A stretch of DNA of 64,000 nucleotides from Moheibacter lacus (GTDB lineage Bacteria > Bacteroidota > Bacteroidia > Flavobacteriales > Weeksellaceae), in contig NZ_JACDZE010000001.1 in NCBI RefSeq assembly GCF_014042165.1, positions 62,001 through 126,000 on the forward strand, read 5' to 3'. Below are positions 25,421 through 35,056 of this stretch, one piece after another; position 1 is the stretch's first letter, and each line of letters opens with the position of its first letter. The notes beneath the pieces were generated by a model, which did not search any database, was not told the origin of the DNA, and was given only the letters and a program-made list of their open reading frames with translations. A program made the position numbers and the translations under genes.

Positions 25421-28400
25421 ATGAATAAACGAATTTTTATTCAAAAAAAATCAGAATTTGACGTTCACAGTAGAAAAGTCACAAAAGAATTACAAAACCT
25501 TGTCAGCGGAATTTCGTGCAAGGTTTTTGTCATTTATGACCTTTTTGAAATCACAGAAAACCAATTGGAAAATGCACTGTGCGAGGTCTTTGCAGATCCA
25601 GTGACCGATATCGTTTACCAAAATTTCGAAGAAATTTTAACTTCCGACACCGTAAATCCCAAATCCTACTTTGCAACAGAGCCGCTTCCCGGTCAATACG
25701 ACCAACGCGCCGATTCTGCCGATCAATGTTTACAACTCATCGGTTACAGAAATCCAAAAGTGAAGTCCGGCTATTTGTATGTTTTTGAAGAAATTTCCGA
25801 TTCAGAATTGGAAAAAGTAAAAAACTATTTGATCAATCCTATCGAAGCCAGAGAAAAGGATTTAAGCCAACTTTCTTATAGCGAATCAACCGAAATCAAA
25901 CCCGTTCCAACGGTTGAAAGTTTCATTCAATTTGATGCAAAACAATTAGAAAAATTGCACCAAGAATTTGGATTTTCGATGGGAATGGACGATTTGGAAT
26001 TCATCCAAAATCATTTCAAATCCATCGATAGAAATCCAACTGAAACCGAACTAAAAGTTCTGGATACTTATTGGTCAGATCATTGTCGCCATACGACTTT
26101 TGAAACCGAATTGACTTCAATCAAATTTGAAAACCAATTCAAAGAAACCCTTCAAAAAACCTTTGATTATTATCTCAAATTAAGAGAAGAATTAAATATC
26201 CAAAAACCCATTCGTCTGATGGATATGGCGACGATTATGGGAAAATATTTGAGTAAAACCGGAAAAGTCCAAAACATTGACGTTTCGGAAGAAATCAATG
26301 CTTGTTCCATCGTCGTTCCCATCGATGTAGATGGCGTGGAAGAAGAATGGTTGTTGCAATTTAAAAACGAAACCCATAATCATCCAACGGAAGTTGAACC
26401 TTTTGGTGGTGCTTCGACTTGTGTGGGCGGAGCGATTCGTGATCCACTTTCCGGTCGTGCTTATGTATTTCAAGCGATGCGGATTACCGGTTCGGCTGAT
26501 CCTTTGGAAAAAATTGAAGATACTTTACCCGGAAAATTACCGCAAAGAAAAATCACCAAAGAAGCTGCAAACGGATACAGTTCCTACGGAAACCAAATCG
26601 GACTGGCAACGACTTATGTCAAAGAAATTTACGACGAAGGTTACAAAGCCAAACGAATGGAAGTCGGTTTTGTCGCCGGAGCGGTGAAAAAAGATTGGGT
26701 ACGCAGAGAAGAACCCAAAGCGGGTGATAAAGTGATTTTGTTAGGCGGACGAACCGGACGCGACGGAGTCGGAGGTGCCACAGGTTCCTCCAAAACCCAT
26801 GATGGACAGAAATTGGAAGAATTGAGTTCGGAAGTACAAAAAGGAAATGCAATCGTCGAACGTAAAATCCAACGGCTCTTCCGCAACAAAGAAGTGCTTG
26901 CATTGATTAAAAAATGCAATGATTTCGGTGCGGGTGGTGTTTCAGTTGCGATTGGTGAAATCGCACGTGGCGTGAACATCGATTTAGATACACTTCCGTT
27001 AAAGTATTTAGGATTGAACGGAACCGAGTTGGCGCTTTCTGAATCTCAGGAACGAATGGCAGTAGTAGTCGAACGTAAAGATGTCGAAAAATTCATCCAA
27101 TTCTCCGAAATTGAAAATTTGGAAGCAACAGTCGTGGCCGATGTTACCGATGACGAAACGATGACCATGTGGTGGAAAGGCGAGAAAATCGTGGAACTAG
27201 ACAGAAAATTCCTCGATACCAATGGCGTAAGAAAACAAGCGGAAATTTCTGTAGAAAACGGAGAAAACCACTCTCCTTTTTCAGCCCAAGAATTTACCAA
27301 AGAAAATTTCATAGGTCAATTAAAAAAATTGAACCATACTTCCCAAAAGGGAATGGTGGAAATGTTTGATAATAATGTCGGACGAAGTACCGTTTTAAAT
27401 GCTTTTGGTGGAAAATACCAAGATACACCGGAAGACATCAGCGTTCAGAAATTCCCAACTGACGGATTTACCGAATCGGTAAGCATGGCGAGTTTTGGTT
27501 TCAATCCGGAAATCAGCCGATGGTCGCCATATCACGGCGCTTATTTTGCGGTGATGGACAGTGTTTCAAAAATTGTAGCCGGAGGAGGAAATTACAAAGA
27601 AATCCGACTGACTTTTCAGGAATATTTTGAGAAATTAAAAGACGATCCATCTCGCTGGGGAAAACCATTTGCAGCCGTTTTGGGGTCGATTGAAGCGCAA
27701 AAACAATTGGGAATTCCTGCGATTGGTGGAAAGGACAGCATGAGCGGAAGTTATCAGGACATCGATGTTCCCCCGACTTTGATTTCATTTGCGGTGAGTC
27801 CAAATAAATCTTATAAAATCAATTCGTCGACTTTACAGCATACGAATTCAAAATTGTCCGTTTTCATTCCTAAATTGAATAAAAATCATTTATTTGACGA
27901 AGAAAATTTAAAATCGATATTCTATTATTTGTACGCCAACAACGGAAAAATTGATTCCGCAATGGCGGTAAAATCAGGTGGAATTGCCGAAACATTGGCT
28001 TTGATGGGATTTGGAAATGAAATTGGTTTTGAAATTAATTCAGAATTAGAATTGGTTAAAAATTATCCAGGCGCAATCATCATCGAGCATCAAATTGATT
28101 TGGATATTCCGGAAGAATTGAAGGAAAATTACTTCGAAATTGGAACAACCCATAAATCTTCAGATTTTAATTTCAATTCAATTCAAATTTCCATTCGCGA
28201 AGCAAAATCGGCTTGGAAATCAACATTTGCAGAACTTTTTCCTTACGAAGTACGAGGTACGAAGTCCGATCCCGAAATTTCGGGACGAGGTTTAAAAAAT
28301 AACATCTCAGAAATCTTAATTCGTAAATCCAACATCGTAATTCCTAAGGTTTTCATTCCCGCATTTCCGGGAACGAATTCCGAATATGATAGTGCAAAAG

Positions 28401-29131
28401 CTTTCCAACGAGAAGGTGCCGAAACGGAAATTATCGTATTTAAAAATTTGTCGGAAAAAGACATCGAAGAATCGGTAGCTGCATACGCCAAAGCGATTGA
28501 AAATGCGCAAATTCTTTTCATACCTGGAGGATTTTCCGCTGCGGACGAACCGGACGGATCGGGAAAATTCATTGCGACTGTTTTGCGAAATGAAAAAATC
28601 AAAGAAAGCGTCCATAAATTATTGGAAAGAGATGGTTTGGTTTTGGGGATTTGCAATGGATTTCAAGGTTTGATCAAATCGGGATTATTGCCTTACGGCG
28701 AAATCAGACCATTGGAAGAAAACACGCCGACTTTGACTTTCAACGAAATTGGGCGACACATCGCACAAGTGGCGAAAATTCGGGTGACCAATAACCTTTC
28801 CCCGTGGTTAAAAGGAATGCAAGGAGAGGAATATTGGGTGCCGGTATCACATGGAGAAGGTCGATTTATGGCCGATGAGGAGAATTTGAAAAAACTATTT
28901 GATCAAGGACAAATTGCTACGCAATTTATTGACTTAGAAGGAAATATAGCAGAAGAAATGCCATTCAATCCAAATGGATCCATGATAGGAATCGAAGGAA
29001 TTACGAGTCCATGCGGAAAGGTTTTCGGAAGAATGGGACATCCGGAAAGATTTGAAGAAGGATTGTTCCAAAACATCCCAGGAATGGGATATATGAACAT
29101 ATTTAAGAATGGAGTAGAATATTTTAAATAA
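25421..29131 (+). CDS. purL: Phosphoribosylformylglycinamidine synthase, large single-chain form
   Basis: A 1236-residue FGAM synthase that converts FGAR, glutamine and ATP to FGAM, step 4 of purine synthesis. It has the fused PurL form: N-terminal PurS-like domain (about 1-150), linker, two AIRS-type ATP domains (ETHNHPTEVEPFGGASTC near 320-340, GGKDSMSGSY near 770) and a C-terminal class-I glutamine amidotransferase. That last domain has FIPGGFSAADEPDGSGK, nucleophile Cys in LGICNGFQ near 1077, and GHPERFEE near 1206. A guanine-class riboswitch occupies its leader. It is followed by purC after about 90 bases. Confidence 0.97.
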   Translation: MNKRIFIQKKSEFDVHSRKVTKELQNLVSGISCKVFVIYDLFEITENQLENALCEVFADPVTDIVYQNFEEILTSDTVNPKSYFATEPLPGQYDQRADSADQCLQLIGYRNPKVKSGYLYVFEEISDSELEKVKNYLINPIEAREKDLSQLSYSESTEIKPVPTVESFIQFDAKQLEKLHQEFGFSMGMDDLEFIQNHFKSIDRNPTETELKVLDTYWSDHCRHTTFETELTSIKFENQFKETLQKTFDYYLKLREELNIQKPIRLMDMATIMGKYLSKTGKVQNIDVSEEINACSIVVPIDVDGVEEEWLLQFKNETHNHPTEVEPFGGASTCVGGAIRDPLSGRAYVFQAMRITGSADPLEKIEDTLPGKLPQRKITKEAANGYSSYGNQIGLATTYVKEIYDEGYKAKRMEVGFVAGAVKKDWVRREEPKAGDKVILLGGRTGRDGVGGATGSSKTHDGQKLEELSSEVQKGNAIVERKIQRLFRNKEVLALIKKCNDFGAGGVSVAIGEIARGVNIDLDTLPLKYLGLNGTELALSESQERMAVVVERKDVEKFIQFSEIENLEATVVADVTDDETMTMWWKGEKIVELDRKFLDTNGVRKQAEISVENGENHSPFSAQEFTKENFIGQLKKLNHTSQKGMVEMFDNNVGRSTVLNAFGGKYQDTPEDISVQKFPTDGFTESVSMASFGFNPEISRWSPYHGAYFAVMDSVSKIVAGGGNYKEIRLTFQEYFEKLKDDPSRWGKPFAAVLGSIEAQKQLGIPAIGGKDSMSGSYQDIDVPPTLISFAVSPNKSYKINSSTLQHTNSKLSVFIPKLNKNHLFDEENLKSIFYYLYANNGKIDSAMAVKSGGIAETLALMGFGNEIGFEINSELELVKNYPGAIIIEHQIDLDIPEELKENYFEIGTTHKSSDFNFNSIQISIREAKSAWKSTFAELFPYEVRGTKSDPEISGRGLKNNISEILIRKSNIVIPKVFIPAFPGTNSEYDSAKAFQREGAETEIIVFKNLSEKDIEESVAAYAKAIENAQILFIPGGFSAADEPDGSGKFIATVLRNEKIKESVHKLLERDGLVLGICNGFQGLIKSGLLPYGEIRPLEENTPTLTFNEIGRHIAQVAKIRVTNNLSPWLKGMQGEEYWVPVSHGEGRFMADEENLKKLFDQGQIATQFIDLEGNIAEEMPFNPNGSMIGIEGITSPCGKVFGRMGHPERFEEGLFQNIPGMGYMNIFKNGVEYFK

Positions 29132-29220
29132 TAATCTCTGGGAAATTCTCGGCGGGTAAATTTAACCTCAAAGAGTCAAAGGAAACCGCAAAGAGCGCTG
29201 AGCAATAAAATAAAAACACA

Positions 29221-29943
29221 ATGAGCCACACAAAAAAAGATTTCATCTACGAAGGAAAAGCCAAACAAGTCTATGCAACTGAAGACCCGAATTTGGTGAT
29301 CGTATATTACAAAGACGATGCAACAGCATTCAACGCGCAAAAACGTGGAACGGTTGCTGACAAAGGCGAAATGAACAATAAGATTTCGACGTTGATTTTC
29401 AATTATTTAATTGGGAAAGGAATTCCGACGCATTACATCGAAACAATAAACGAACGCGAACAATTGGTTAAAAAAGTGGACATCATTCCGCTGGAAATGG
29501 TCGTTCGGAACTATGTTGCCGGAAGTATGGCGCAACGTTTAGGTTTGGAAGAAGGCGCAAAATCGCCTGTTACGATTTTTGACATTTGTTACAAAAAAGA
29601 CGAATTGGGTGATCCTTTGATTAATGATCATCACGCCGTTTTGCTTGGAGCAGCGACTTATGAGGAATTGAAAGAAATGTACGAGGTGACCGATAAAATC
29701 AACGAAGCTTTAAAAGAATTGTTCTTAAAAGCCAATTTGATTTTGATCGATTTTAAAATCGAATTTGGAAAGGATAGTGAAGGAAACATCATTCTGGCAG
29801 ATGAAATCAGTCCAGACACCTGCCGACTTTGGGACAAAGATACTTTGAAGAAATTAGACAAAGACCGTTTCAGAAGAGATTTGGGTGAGGTTTCTGAAGC
29901 TTATCATGAGGTTTACAACAGACTTTTGGAAGCGGTAAAATAA
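29221..29943 (+). CDS. purC: SAICAR synthetase
   Basis: A 240-residue enzyme that ligates aspartate to CAIR using ATP, step 8 of purine synthesis (step 7 in some counts). The N-terminus [18 protein letters not shown] holds the glycine-poor phosphate-binding strand of the family. [20 protein letters not shown]-type text (residues 90-110) and [14 protein letters not shown] (near 195) are SAICAR synthetase signatures. Length is normal. It lies between purL and purF in the same direction; the spacers hold only AT-rich sequence, so one transcript under the purL riboswitch is plausible. Confidence 0.97.
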   Translation: MSHTKKDFIYEGKAKQVYATEDPNLVIVYYKDDATAFNAQKRGTVADKGEMNNKISTLIFNYLIGKGIPTHYIETINEREQLVKKVDIIPLEMVVRNYVAGSMAQRLGLEEGAKSPVTIFDICYKKDELGDPLINDHHAVLLGAATYEELKEMYEVTDKINEALKELFLKANLILIDFKIEFGKDSEGNIILADEISPDTCRLWDKDTLKKLDKDRFRRDLGEVSEAYHEVYNRLLEAVK

Positions 29944-30211
29944 ATACGATAAGTTCCGAAAACCGCAATAAAAACATTAAGAAGTTAAAAATTTAAAATT
30001 AAGATATATTAAGATTCAAATCTTTCATTAAGAAATACCTTAAATCAATTATGATTCTTAACCTTACTTAAAATTTTCTAAAAACACTAAACTGCTTAAT
30101 GTTAAAAATAAAAAATAAAGTACACGCAAAATGAAAATCTGCACAAAAACATCAAATTTTCAGAACCGAATCTATCAACGAAATTGGTTAAAAACTACTT
30201 TCAACGATTCT

Positions 30212-31621
30212 ATGGACAGCATGGAAGAGGAATGTGGCGTTTTTGGGATTTATTCGCCCAACAACATCGACACTTTTTCATTGGCTCAGTTCGGGATGTT
30301 TGCGTTGCAGCATCGCGGACAGGAAGCTGCCGGAGTCTCCGTTTTGAAAGAAGGAAATATCAAAACCTATAAATCAACCGGTTTGGTTTTGGATGTTTTT
30401 AAACAAATCGAGGAAATTGAAGAATTTCAAGGAAATGCAGCCATCGGTCATACGCGTTATACGACTGCCGGTGGTGGAAGTTCGAAAAATATTCAACCGC
30501 TGTATGCAGTGAATTATTATGGGAAACCGCATTTTTCCATTGCACACAACGGAAATGTCATCGAAACCGACGAATTAAAAGAAGAATTATACAAAGAAGG
30601 TTTGCCTTTTTTGGCGACTTCTGATACTGAAGTGATTTTGCGTTCGATTCAGAAACATTCAGATTTAAGCGTTCAGGAAGCCATCCAAAAAGGATTGAAA
30701 AACATACGCGGTGCTTATTCGGTTTTGTTGTTGACCAAAAATTCATTGGCCGCTTTTCGTGATCCCAATGGAATTCGTCCTTTGTGCATCGGGAAAATTG
30801 ACGAAGAAACCTATGTTTTCAGTTCAGAAAGTTGTGCGTTGGATGCAGTTGGTGCCGAATTCATCCGCGATGTAGAACCTGGAGAAATCATCGTTGCAGA
30901 CAAAGACGGTCTTCACTCCTATTCGCTTGAACAACCTTCAAAACAAAGAATTTGTGCTTTCGAATACATATATTTTGCGCGTCCCGATTCCAATATCCAA
31001 GGAAAAGACATTTATGATTTGCGTGTGGAAAGTGGTCGGAAATTGTATGAACAATCGCCTGTTGAAGCCGATGTTGTGATTGGCGTTCCCGATTCCGGAG
31101 TTCCGTCTGCTATTGGATTTTCAAACGCTTCTGGGATTCCATTTGAACCGATTTTGGTGAAAAACCGTTATATGAGCCGTTCGTTTATCGTTCCATCGCA
31201 GGAAATGCGCGAACGTGTGGTGAATTTGAAATTGAATCCGATTAAAGATAAAATCAAAGGAAAACGATTGGTGATTTTGGATGATTCGATTGTGCGCGGA
31301 ACGACAAGTAAATTGTTGATCAAAATTTTAAAAGAAGCCGGCGCCAAAGAAATTCATTTCCGAAGTGCTTCGCCTCCGATTATTGCGCCTTGTTTTTTGG
31401 GCATTGATATGCCGACGAAAAAAGATTTAATTTCAGCCAATATGAATAATAAAGAATTGGCGGTTTACCTCGGTGTGGACAGTTTGGATTTTCTTTCAGT
31501 TCCCAATTTGATCGAAATCATCGGTTCAACCAATCATTGTTTTGGTTGTTTTACGGAGAAATATCCGGTGCAACGAAATGCATCAAAAGACGAATTTTAT
31601 CAGAAGAAGATTGAGTATTGA
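30212..31621 (+). CDS. purF: Amidophosphoribosyltransferase
   Basis: Catalyses the committed step of purine synthesis: PRPP plus glutamine to phosphoribosylamine. The class-II glutaminase nucleophile is the Cys of EEECGVFGIY, which must be exposed by removal of a short leader. The frame is open from an ATG at 30131, which would give a 34-residue leader. I prefer the ATG at 30212 (7 residues before Cys); 30221 is also possible. HRGQEAAGVSV and IGHTRYTT are glutaminase motifs. VILDDSIVRGTTSK near the C-terminal third is the PRPP-binding loop. The 187-base gap after purC contains only AT-rich repeats. Confidence 0.95.
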   Translation: MDSMEEECGVFGIYSPNNIDTFSLAQFGMFALQHRGQEAAGVSVLKEGNIKTYKSTGLVLDVFKQIEEIEEFQGNAAIGHTRYTTAGGGSSKNIQPLYAVNYYGKPHFSIAHNGNVIETDELKEELYKEGLPFLATSDTEVILRSIQKHSDLSVQEAIQKGLKNIRGAYSVLLLTKNSLAAFRDPNGIRPLCIGKIDEETYVFSSESCALDAVGAEFIRDVEPGEIIVADKDGLHSYSLEQPSKQRICAFEYIYFARPDSNIQGKDIYDLRVESGRKLYEQSPVEADVVIGVPDSGVPSAIGFSNASGIPFEPILVKNRYMSRSFIVPSQEMRERVVNLKLNPIKDKIKGKRLVILDDSIVRGTTSKLLIKILKEAGAKEIHFRSASPPIIAPCFLGIDMPTKKDLISANMNNKELAVYLGVDSLDFLSVPNLIEIIGSTNHCFGCFTEKYPVQRNASKDEFYQKKIEY

Positions 31622-31623
31622 GG

Positions 31624-31998
31624 TTAAGTGGTTAATAGATAATATTCATTTTCCTTAATAAAAATTCTTACAACGTCATAAATGATTCCACCGCCAGATT
31701 GTCTTTTCAATTCACAGGAAAAAGACGCCATTTGAGTAACTGGATTATACAGACAGAAAAAATATTCAAAATCAAATTCCTCATTGATTGATTGTAAATC
31801 TAACTGAATAAATTTTATTATTTCATTAACTAAAATTTCTCTATCTGAAGTAATTAGATATATTTTACCCTGAATTTTATCGGGTTTTCCAGAAATAATT
31901 TTTTCGACAAATTTTATAATTGACTTTTCATTTAATGTCGTCAAATCTATTAATTCAGTTTTAAGTTTATTTGGATTATCTAAATTAAAATAATTCAT
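31624..31998 (-). CDS. Unknown small protein in the gldF-gldG transcript
   Basis: A 124-residue protein starting MNYFNLDNPNKLKTELIDL. The open frame extends upstream into gldG, but those codons are a shadow of the gldG end; the ATG at 31998 sits 8 bases after the gldG stop and is the sensible start. It looks cytoplasmic, with no signal peptide or membrane segment, an alpha/beta pattern, and a C-terminal strand pair around SCELKRQSGGGIIYDVVRIF. I recognise no family. It converges on purF with two bases between stop codons. Co-transcription with gldG is likely; a role in gliding is not shown. Confidence 0.65.
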   Translation of the reverse strand: MNYFNLDNPNKLKTELIDLTTLNEKSIIKFVEKIISGKPDKIQGKIYLITSDREILVNEIIKFIQLDLQSINEEFDFEYFFCLYNPVTQMASFSCELKRQSGGGIIYDVVRIFIKENEYYLLTT

Positions 31999-32006
31999 AA
32001 TCAATT

Positions 32007-33680
32007 TTAAGCAAACCTCCTTCTCCGCCACCAAATCATCCCCAAACCAATTACCCAAATCACCAAAGCCGGCAGGATCAAATTGATCATCTGCCATTTG
32101 GATTTATCGAGTTGGAGTTTGGTTTCATTTAAATCGGGGATTTCTAATTTTCGGTTTTTAAGGTTCAGGAAATCAGTTTCTCCGAGCAAATAATCCACGC
32201 AGTTCAACAAGAAATTCTGGTTATCATAAGCCACCGGACGTTCTTTGGGATTGTCGGGTCGAAGTGAAAATCGGTCTTCACCCAAACGCATCGGTCTTCC
32301 CGATAAAACGTGGTTTTTCGCCACATCACCGTCAGAAACCACGATCAATTTCCCGTTTTGGGTTTCCGATTTGAAATTGGGAATTTCGTTTCGTTCATAG
32401 CGAGAAGCATACATCGATTTGAAATTTCCTTCCGCCAAAACAGCGAGTGGAATTCTTCCCATTTGGTATTCTTCTTTGTTGACATTTCCCACTTCTGCCA
32501 ATTCCACCAAACTCATCGATGGTTGCAAAGTTGTATAAGGCGAAGTTGCCAATAAAACACTGTGTTCTATGTTTGGATTGTCGAGAAGTTCCATCGGATT
32601 GGCAAATTCAAATCGGACAGAAGTAATGGATTCCGTTATGGGATTGGGATCTGCACCAAATCCACGCACGAAATACGGCCAAGTATACGCGTTATAACTC
32701 ACATTTCCGGCGGTCGTTTCACCATCAGCCAAAACGATTTTTGCGGCTTCCAAATCTTTTACAATCGCTGGAATGATGCGGATTCCATAGTTGAATAGAA
32801 AATCATTCAATTTCAAATCTCTTGGAAAAGCCACGATTTTTCCGCTTCTGAAAATGCTGTCCATTTCGGCGTCTACCGTTTCGGTCAGGAACATCATTTT
32901 CCCACCATTCATGATGTATTGATCCAACACCAATTTGTCAGCATCAGAAAAAGGCAAAGTGGGTTTGGCCGAAATCAAGGCATCAAAATGTTTGAGCGCT
33001 TCCAAATCCGATTGTTTTAATGTATAAGTCGAATCTTGAATCGGTTGAATATATACATCAACGTTGTAATTGTCGGCCAAAGCACGTCCGAAACCATCCA
33101 TGTAGATTTGGGGTAATTCGTCGTGATGTACCAGAAATCCTACATTTTTGCGATTAACTTGGGTAATTCGTCTTATGTCATCCATAAACAAATACTCCAA
33201 TTTTTCTGTGGAAGCCGCCGCTAATTGGTCAAAAGACAAAGCAGGATCGTTCACCAAAGTTTCCATCCAACCTTCCTTTTCTCCGTATTTTAATTGGGCA
33301 TACGGATAAACATTCAGCACGCCATCATCTGTTTTTACCGGAGCCGGCGCGAGTCCGTTCTCTTGCAATTGGGCGGATGTATAATCTTTTGAAGGATTTA
33401 AAAATTGATAAGAAATCTGAGGATTGATGTTTCTGAATTCATCCAATAAAAAACTGATTTCATTTTTCAAAGTCCGGTAATCTCCGGAAAGTTGCCCTCC
33501 GAGTAAAACGTTTATTTTTAAAGGTTTATCAATTTTTTGAAGAATCGTTTGTGTCGTTTGGCTTAACGTATAACGTTTGTCATAGGTCATATCCAATCGT
33601 TTGAAAATGAACTCCGACAATACACCAATTCCAATTAAAATTAGAATAACAACTAAACTATTTCGTGTTGATTTTTTCAT
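32007..33680 (-). CDS. gldG: Gliding-motility ABC transporter accessory protein GldG
   Basis: A 557-residue membrane-anchored protein. One transmembrane segment lies at residues 8-26 and another near the C-terminus (WQMINLILPALVIWVIGLGMIWW). Between them is a large periplasmic ABC_transp_aux (DUF4350-like) domain with KINVLLGGQLSGDYRTLKNE and the DALISAKPTLPFSDADKLVLDQYI region. In Bacteroidota GldA, GldF and GldG form an ABC transporter needed for gliding in some species. Here gldF lies immediately upstream with a 4-base overlap, and gldA is not in the window. The C-terminal WWRRRRFA is a stop-transfer tail. Confidence 0.95.
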   Translation of the reverse strand: MKKSTRNSLVVILILIGIGVLSEFIFKRLDMTYDKRYTLSQTTQTILQKIDKPLKINVLLGGQLSGDYRTLKNEISFLLDEFRNINPQISYQFLNPSKDYTSAQLQENGLAPAPVKTDDGVLNVYPYAQLKYGEKEGWMETLVNDPALSFDQLAAASTEKLEYLFMDDIRRITQVNRKNVGFLVHHDELPQIYMDGFGRALADNYNVDVYIQPIQDSTYTLKQSDLEALKHFDALISAKPTLPFSDADKLVLDQYIMNGGKMMFLTETVDAEMDSIFRSGKIVAFPRDLKLNDFLFNYGIRIIPAIVKDLEAAKIVLADGETTAGNVSYNAYTWPYFVRGFGADPNPITESITSVRFEFANPMELLDNPNIEHSVLLATSPYTTLQPSMSLVELAEVGNVNKEEYQMGRIPLAVLAEGNFKSMYASRYERNEIPNFKSETQNGKLIVVSDGDVAKNHVLSGRPMRLGEDRFSLRPDNPKERPVAYDNQNFLLNCVDYLLGETDFLNLKNRKLEIPDLNETKLQLDKSKWQMINLILPALVIWVIGLGMIWWRRRRFA

Positions 33681-34405
33681 TTTTTCCGCTCCAAATTAAA
33701 ATTCGTCAACACCAAAAATATTCCTATCAATACCAGAAAATAAACCAAATCCCTCGTATCGATGATTCCTTTCAACAACTGCTGATAATGCGTGTAAATC
33801 CCCAATTTTTGTACATAATAATCAGCTCCACCCAATAAATTATATGATGCCAAACTTTCAAACGCATAAAACAATATGAAGCACAAAAATATCGCTAAAA
33901 CATAAGCTGCAACTTGATTTTTGGTCATCGAAGAAGTGAAAATTCCGATCGAAGCAAAAGTCGTTCCCATTAAAAACAATCCCAAATAGCCGCTGAAAAA
34001 CACGCCGTAATCGAGTTGTTGGGTTTCGTTGATGAATTGATTTAAAGTATAAATAAAAATTAAAGTTGGCAACAGACAAAAAACCAAAACGATGACAACC
34101 GCCAGAAATTTCCCCCAAACGATTCCACAGATATTGATGGGTTGGGTGAATAACCATTGCAAAGTACCCGAGCTTTCTTCTTCGGCGATGGTTCGCATCG
34201 TCAAAGCCGGAATCAAAAACAACAAAATCCAAGGTGCGACAAAAAAGAAACTGCTCAAAGTCGCCGTTCCGATGTTGAATATGTTGAATTCGTTGTCAAA
34301 AAACCACAAAAACAATACGCAAATCAGCACAAACGCCGATGCGCAGATGTAGGCCATAAAACCCGTGAAATAGTTCGTTACTTCTTTTTTGAAAATCTTA
34401 ATCAT
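33677..34405 (-). CDS. gldF: Gliding-motility ABC transporter permease GldF
   Basis: A 242-residue ABC-2 type permease with six hydrophobic segments (about 18-35, 50-70, 95-125, 140-160, 168-190, 220-235). It opens MIKIFKKEVTNYFTGFMAY, and ALTMRTIAEEESSGTLQWLFTQP near residues 62-84 is the coupling-helix region that contacts the ATPase. It would form the membrane channel of the GldAFG transporter. The stop overlaps the gldG start by four bases and its own start overlaps the end of the hemJ-like gene by eight bases, so all are read together. Confidence 0.95.
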   Translation of the reverse strand: MIKIFKKEVTNYFTGFMAYICASAFVLICVLFLWFFDNEFNIFNIGTATLSSFFFVAPWILLFLIPALTMRTIAEEESSGTLQWLFTQPINICGIVWGKFLAVVIVLVFCLLPTLIFIYTLNQFINETQQLDYGVFFSGYLGLFLMGTTFASIGIFTSSMTKNQVAAYVLAIFLCFILFYAFESLASYNLLGGADYYVQKLGIYTHYQQLLKGIIDTRDLVYFLVLIGIFLVLTNFNLERKK

Positions 34406-34937
34406 TCTTTCTGTTCACTAAACGGACGATCAGCATAATTAGTACGCCAACGCCTACAAAACTAATCAAAATCCAATACCAATACGTCAAAAATAATCCT
34501 TTTAAAATCACCGCAAAAACGATGATGAAAAGCAACAAAGTTGCAACTTCGTTCATCATCCTTAAACGAACCGATTTCATTTTGAATTGGTCTTGTTGGA
34601 TTTCTTTCAGAGTCTTCCAACTCCAAAGATGATAACCTATTAGCAATAAAACTGCCGTTAATTTGATATGCATCCAGGGTTGTGTAAGCAGCGACTGATT
34701 TAAAAATAACATTGTAATTCCGGTTATGAGAACCAGAATTCCCGCCGGAACCGTGATGATATTCCATAATTTTCTTTCCATCAACCGAAATTGATTACGC
34801 AAAATGGATTGTTCTGATTCTGGATTATTTTGGGTTTCCGTATGGTAAATAAAAAGACGGACGATGTAAAACAGTCCGGCGAAATAACTGACCACAAAAA
34901 TGATGTGAATGGCTTTAATGATGGGATAGAATTCCAT
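34398..34937 (-). CDS. hemJ: HemJ-like protoporphyrinogen oxidase (CopD/UPF0093 family)
   Basis: A 179-residue membrane protein with four main hydrophobic segments. HemJ features include the early His in KAIHIIFVVSYFAGLFYIVR (His11), LFIYHTE soon after, and the W-x-H-region QPWMHIKLTAVLLLIGYHLW at about 86-106. HemJ oxidises protoporphyrinogen IX to protoporphyrin IX in haem synthesis in bacteria that lack HemG and HemY. The family assignment is firm; the exact role is inferred. It heads a transcript with gldF and gldG. The -7 box at 34942-34949 lies so close to the ATG that the mRNA would be nearly leaderless. Confidence 0.8.
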   Translation of the reverse strand: MEFYPIIKAIHIIFVVSYFAGLFYIVRLFIYHTETQNNPESEQSILRNQFRLMERKLWNIITVPAGILVLITGITMLFLNQSLLTQPWMHIKLTAVLLLIGYHLWSWKTLKEIQQDQFKMKSVRLRMMNEVATLLLFIIVFAVILKGLFLTYWYWILISFVGVGVLIMLIVRLVNRKND

Positions 34938-34941
34938 AGGA

Positions 34942-34949
34942 CAAAAATA
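34942..34949 (-). promoter_or_regulatory. -7 promoter element of the hemJ-gldF-gldG operon
   Basis: Reads TATTTTTG on the minus strand, an exact TAnnTTTG match, with only four bases between it and the ATG of the hemJ-like gene. Transcription would start at or within a few bases of the start codon. Confidence 0.5.
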
Positions 34950-35056
34950 ATCAATACCTTAATATATCATTTAAAGTTGATTTGATAATTTCAACCTTCA
35001 AAAACTTTTTTTCATTTCATTAAATTAAAGTACTTTTCATTTTATTTGATTTAATT

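Noticed and set aside
26192-26979. Several open frames of 90-118 codons on both strands inside purL
   Set aside because: All overlap conserved purL coding sequence in other frames and have unnatural residue composition.
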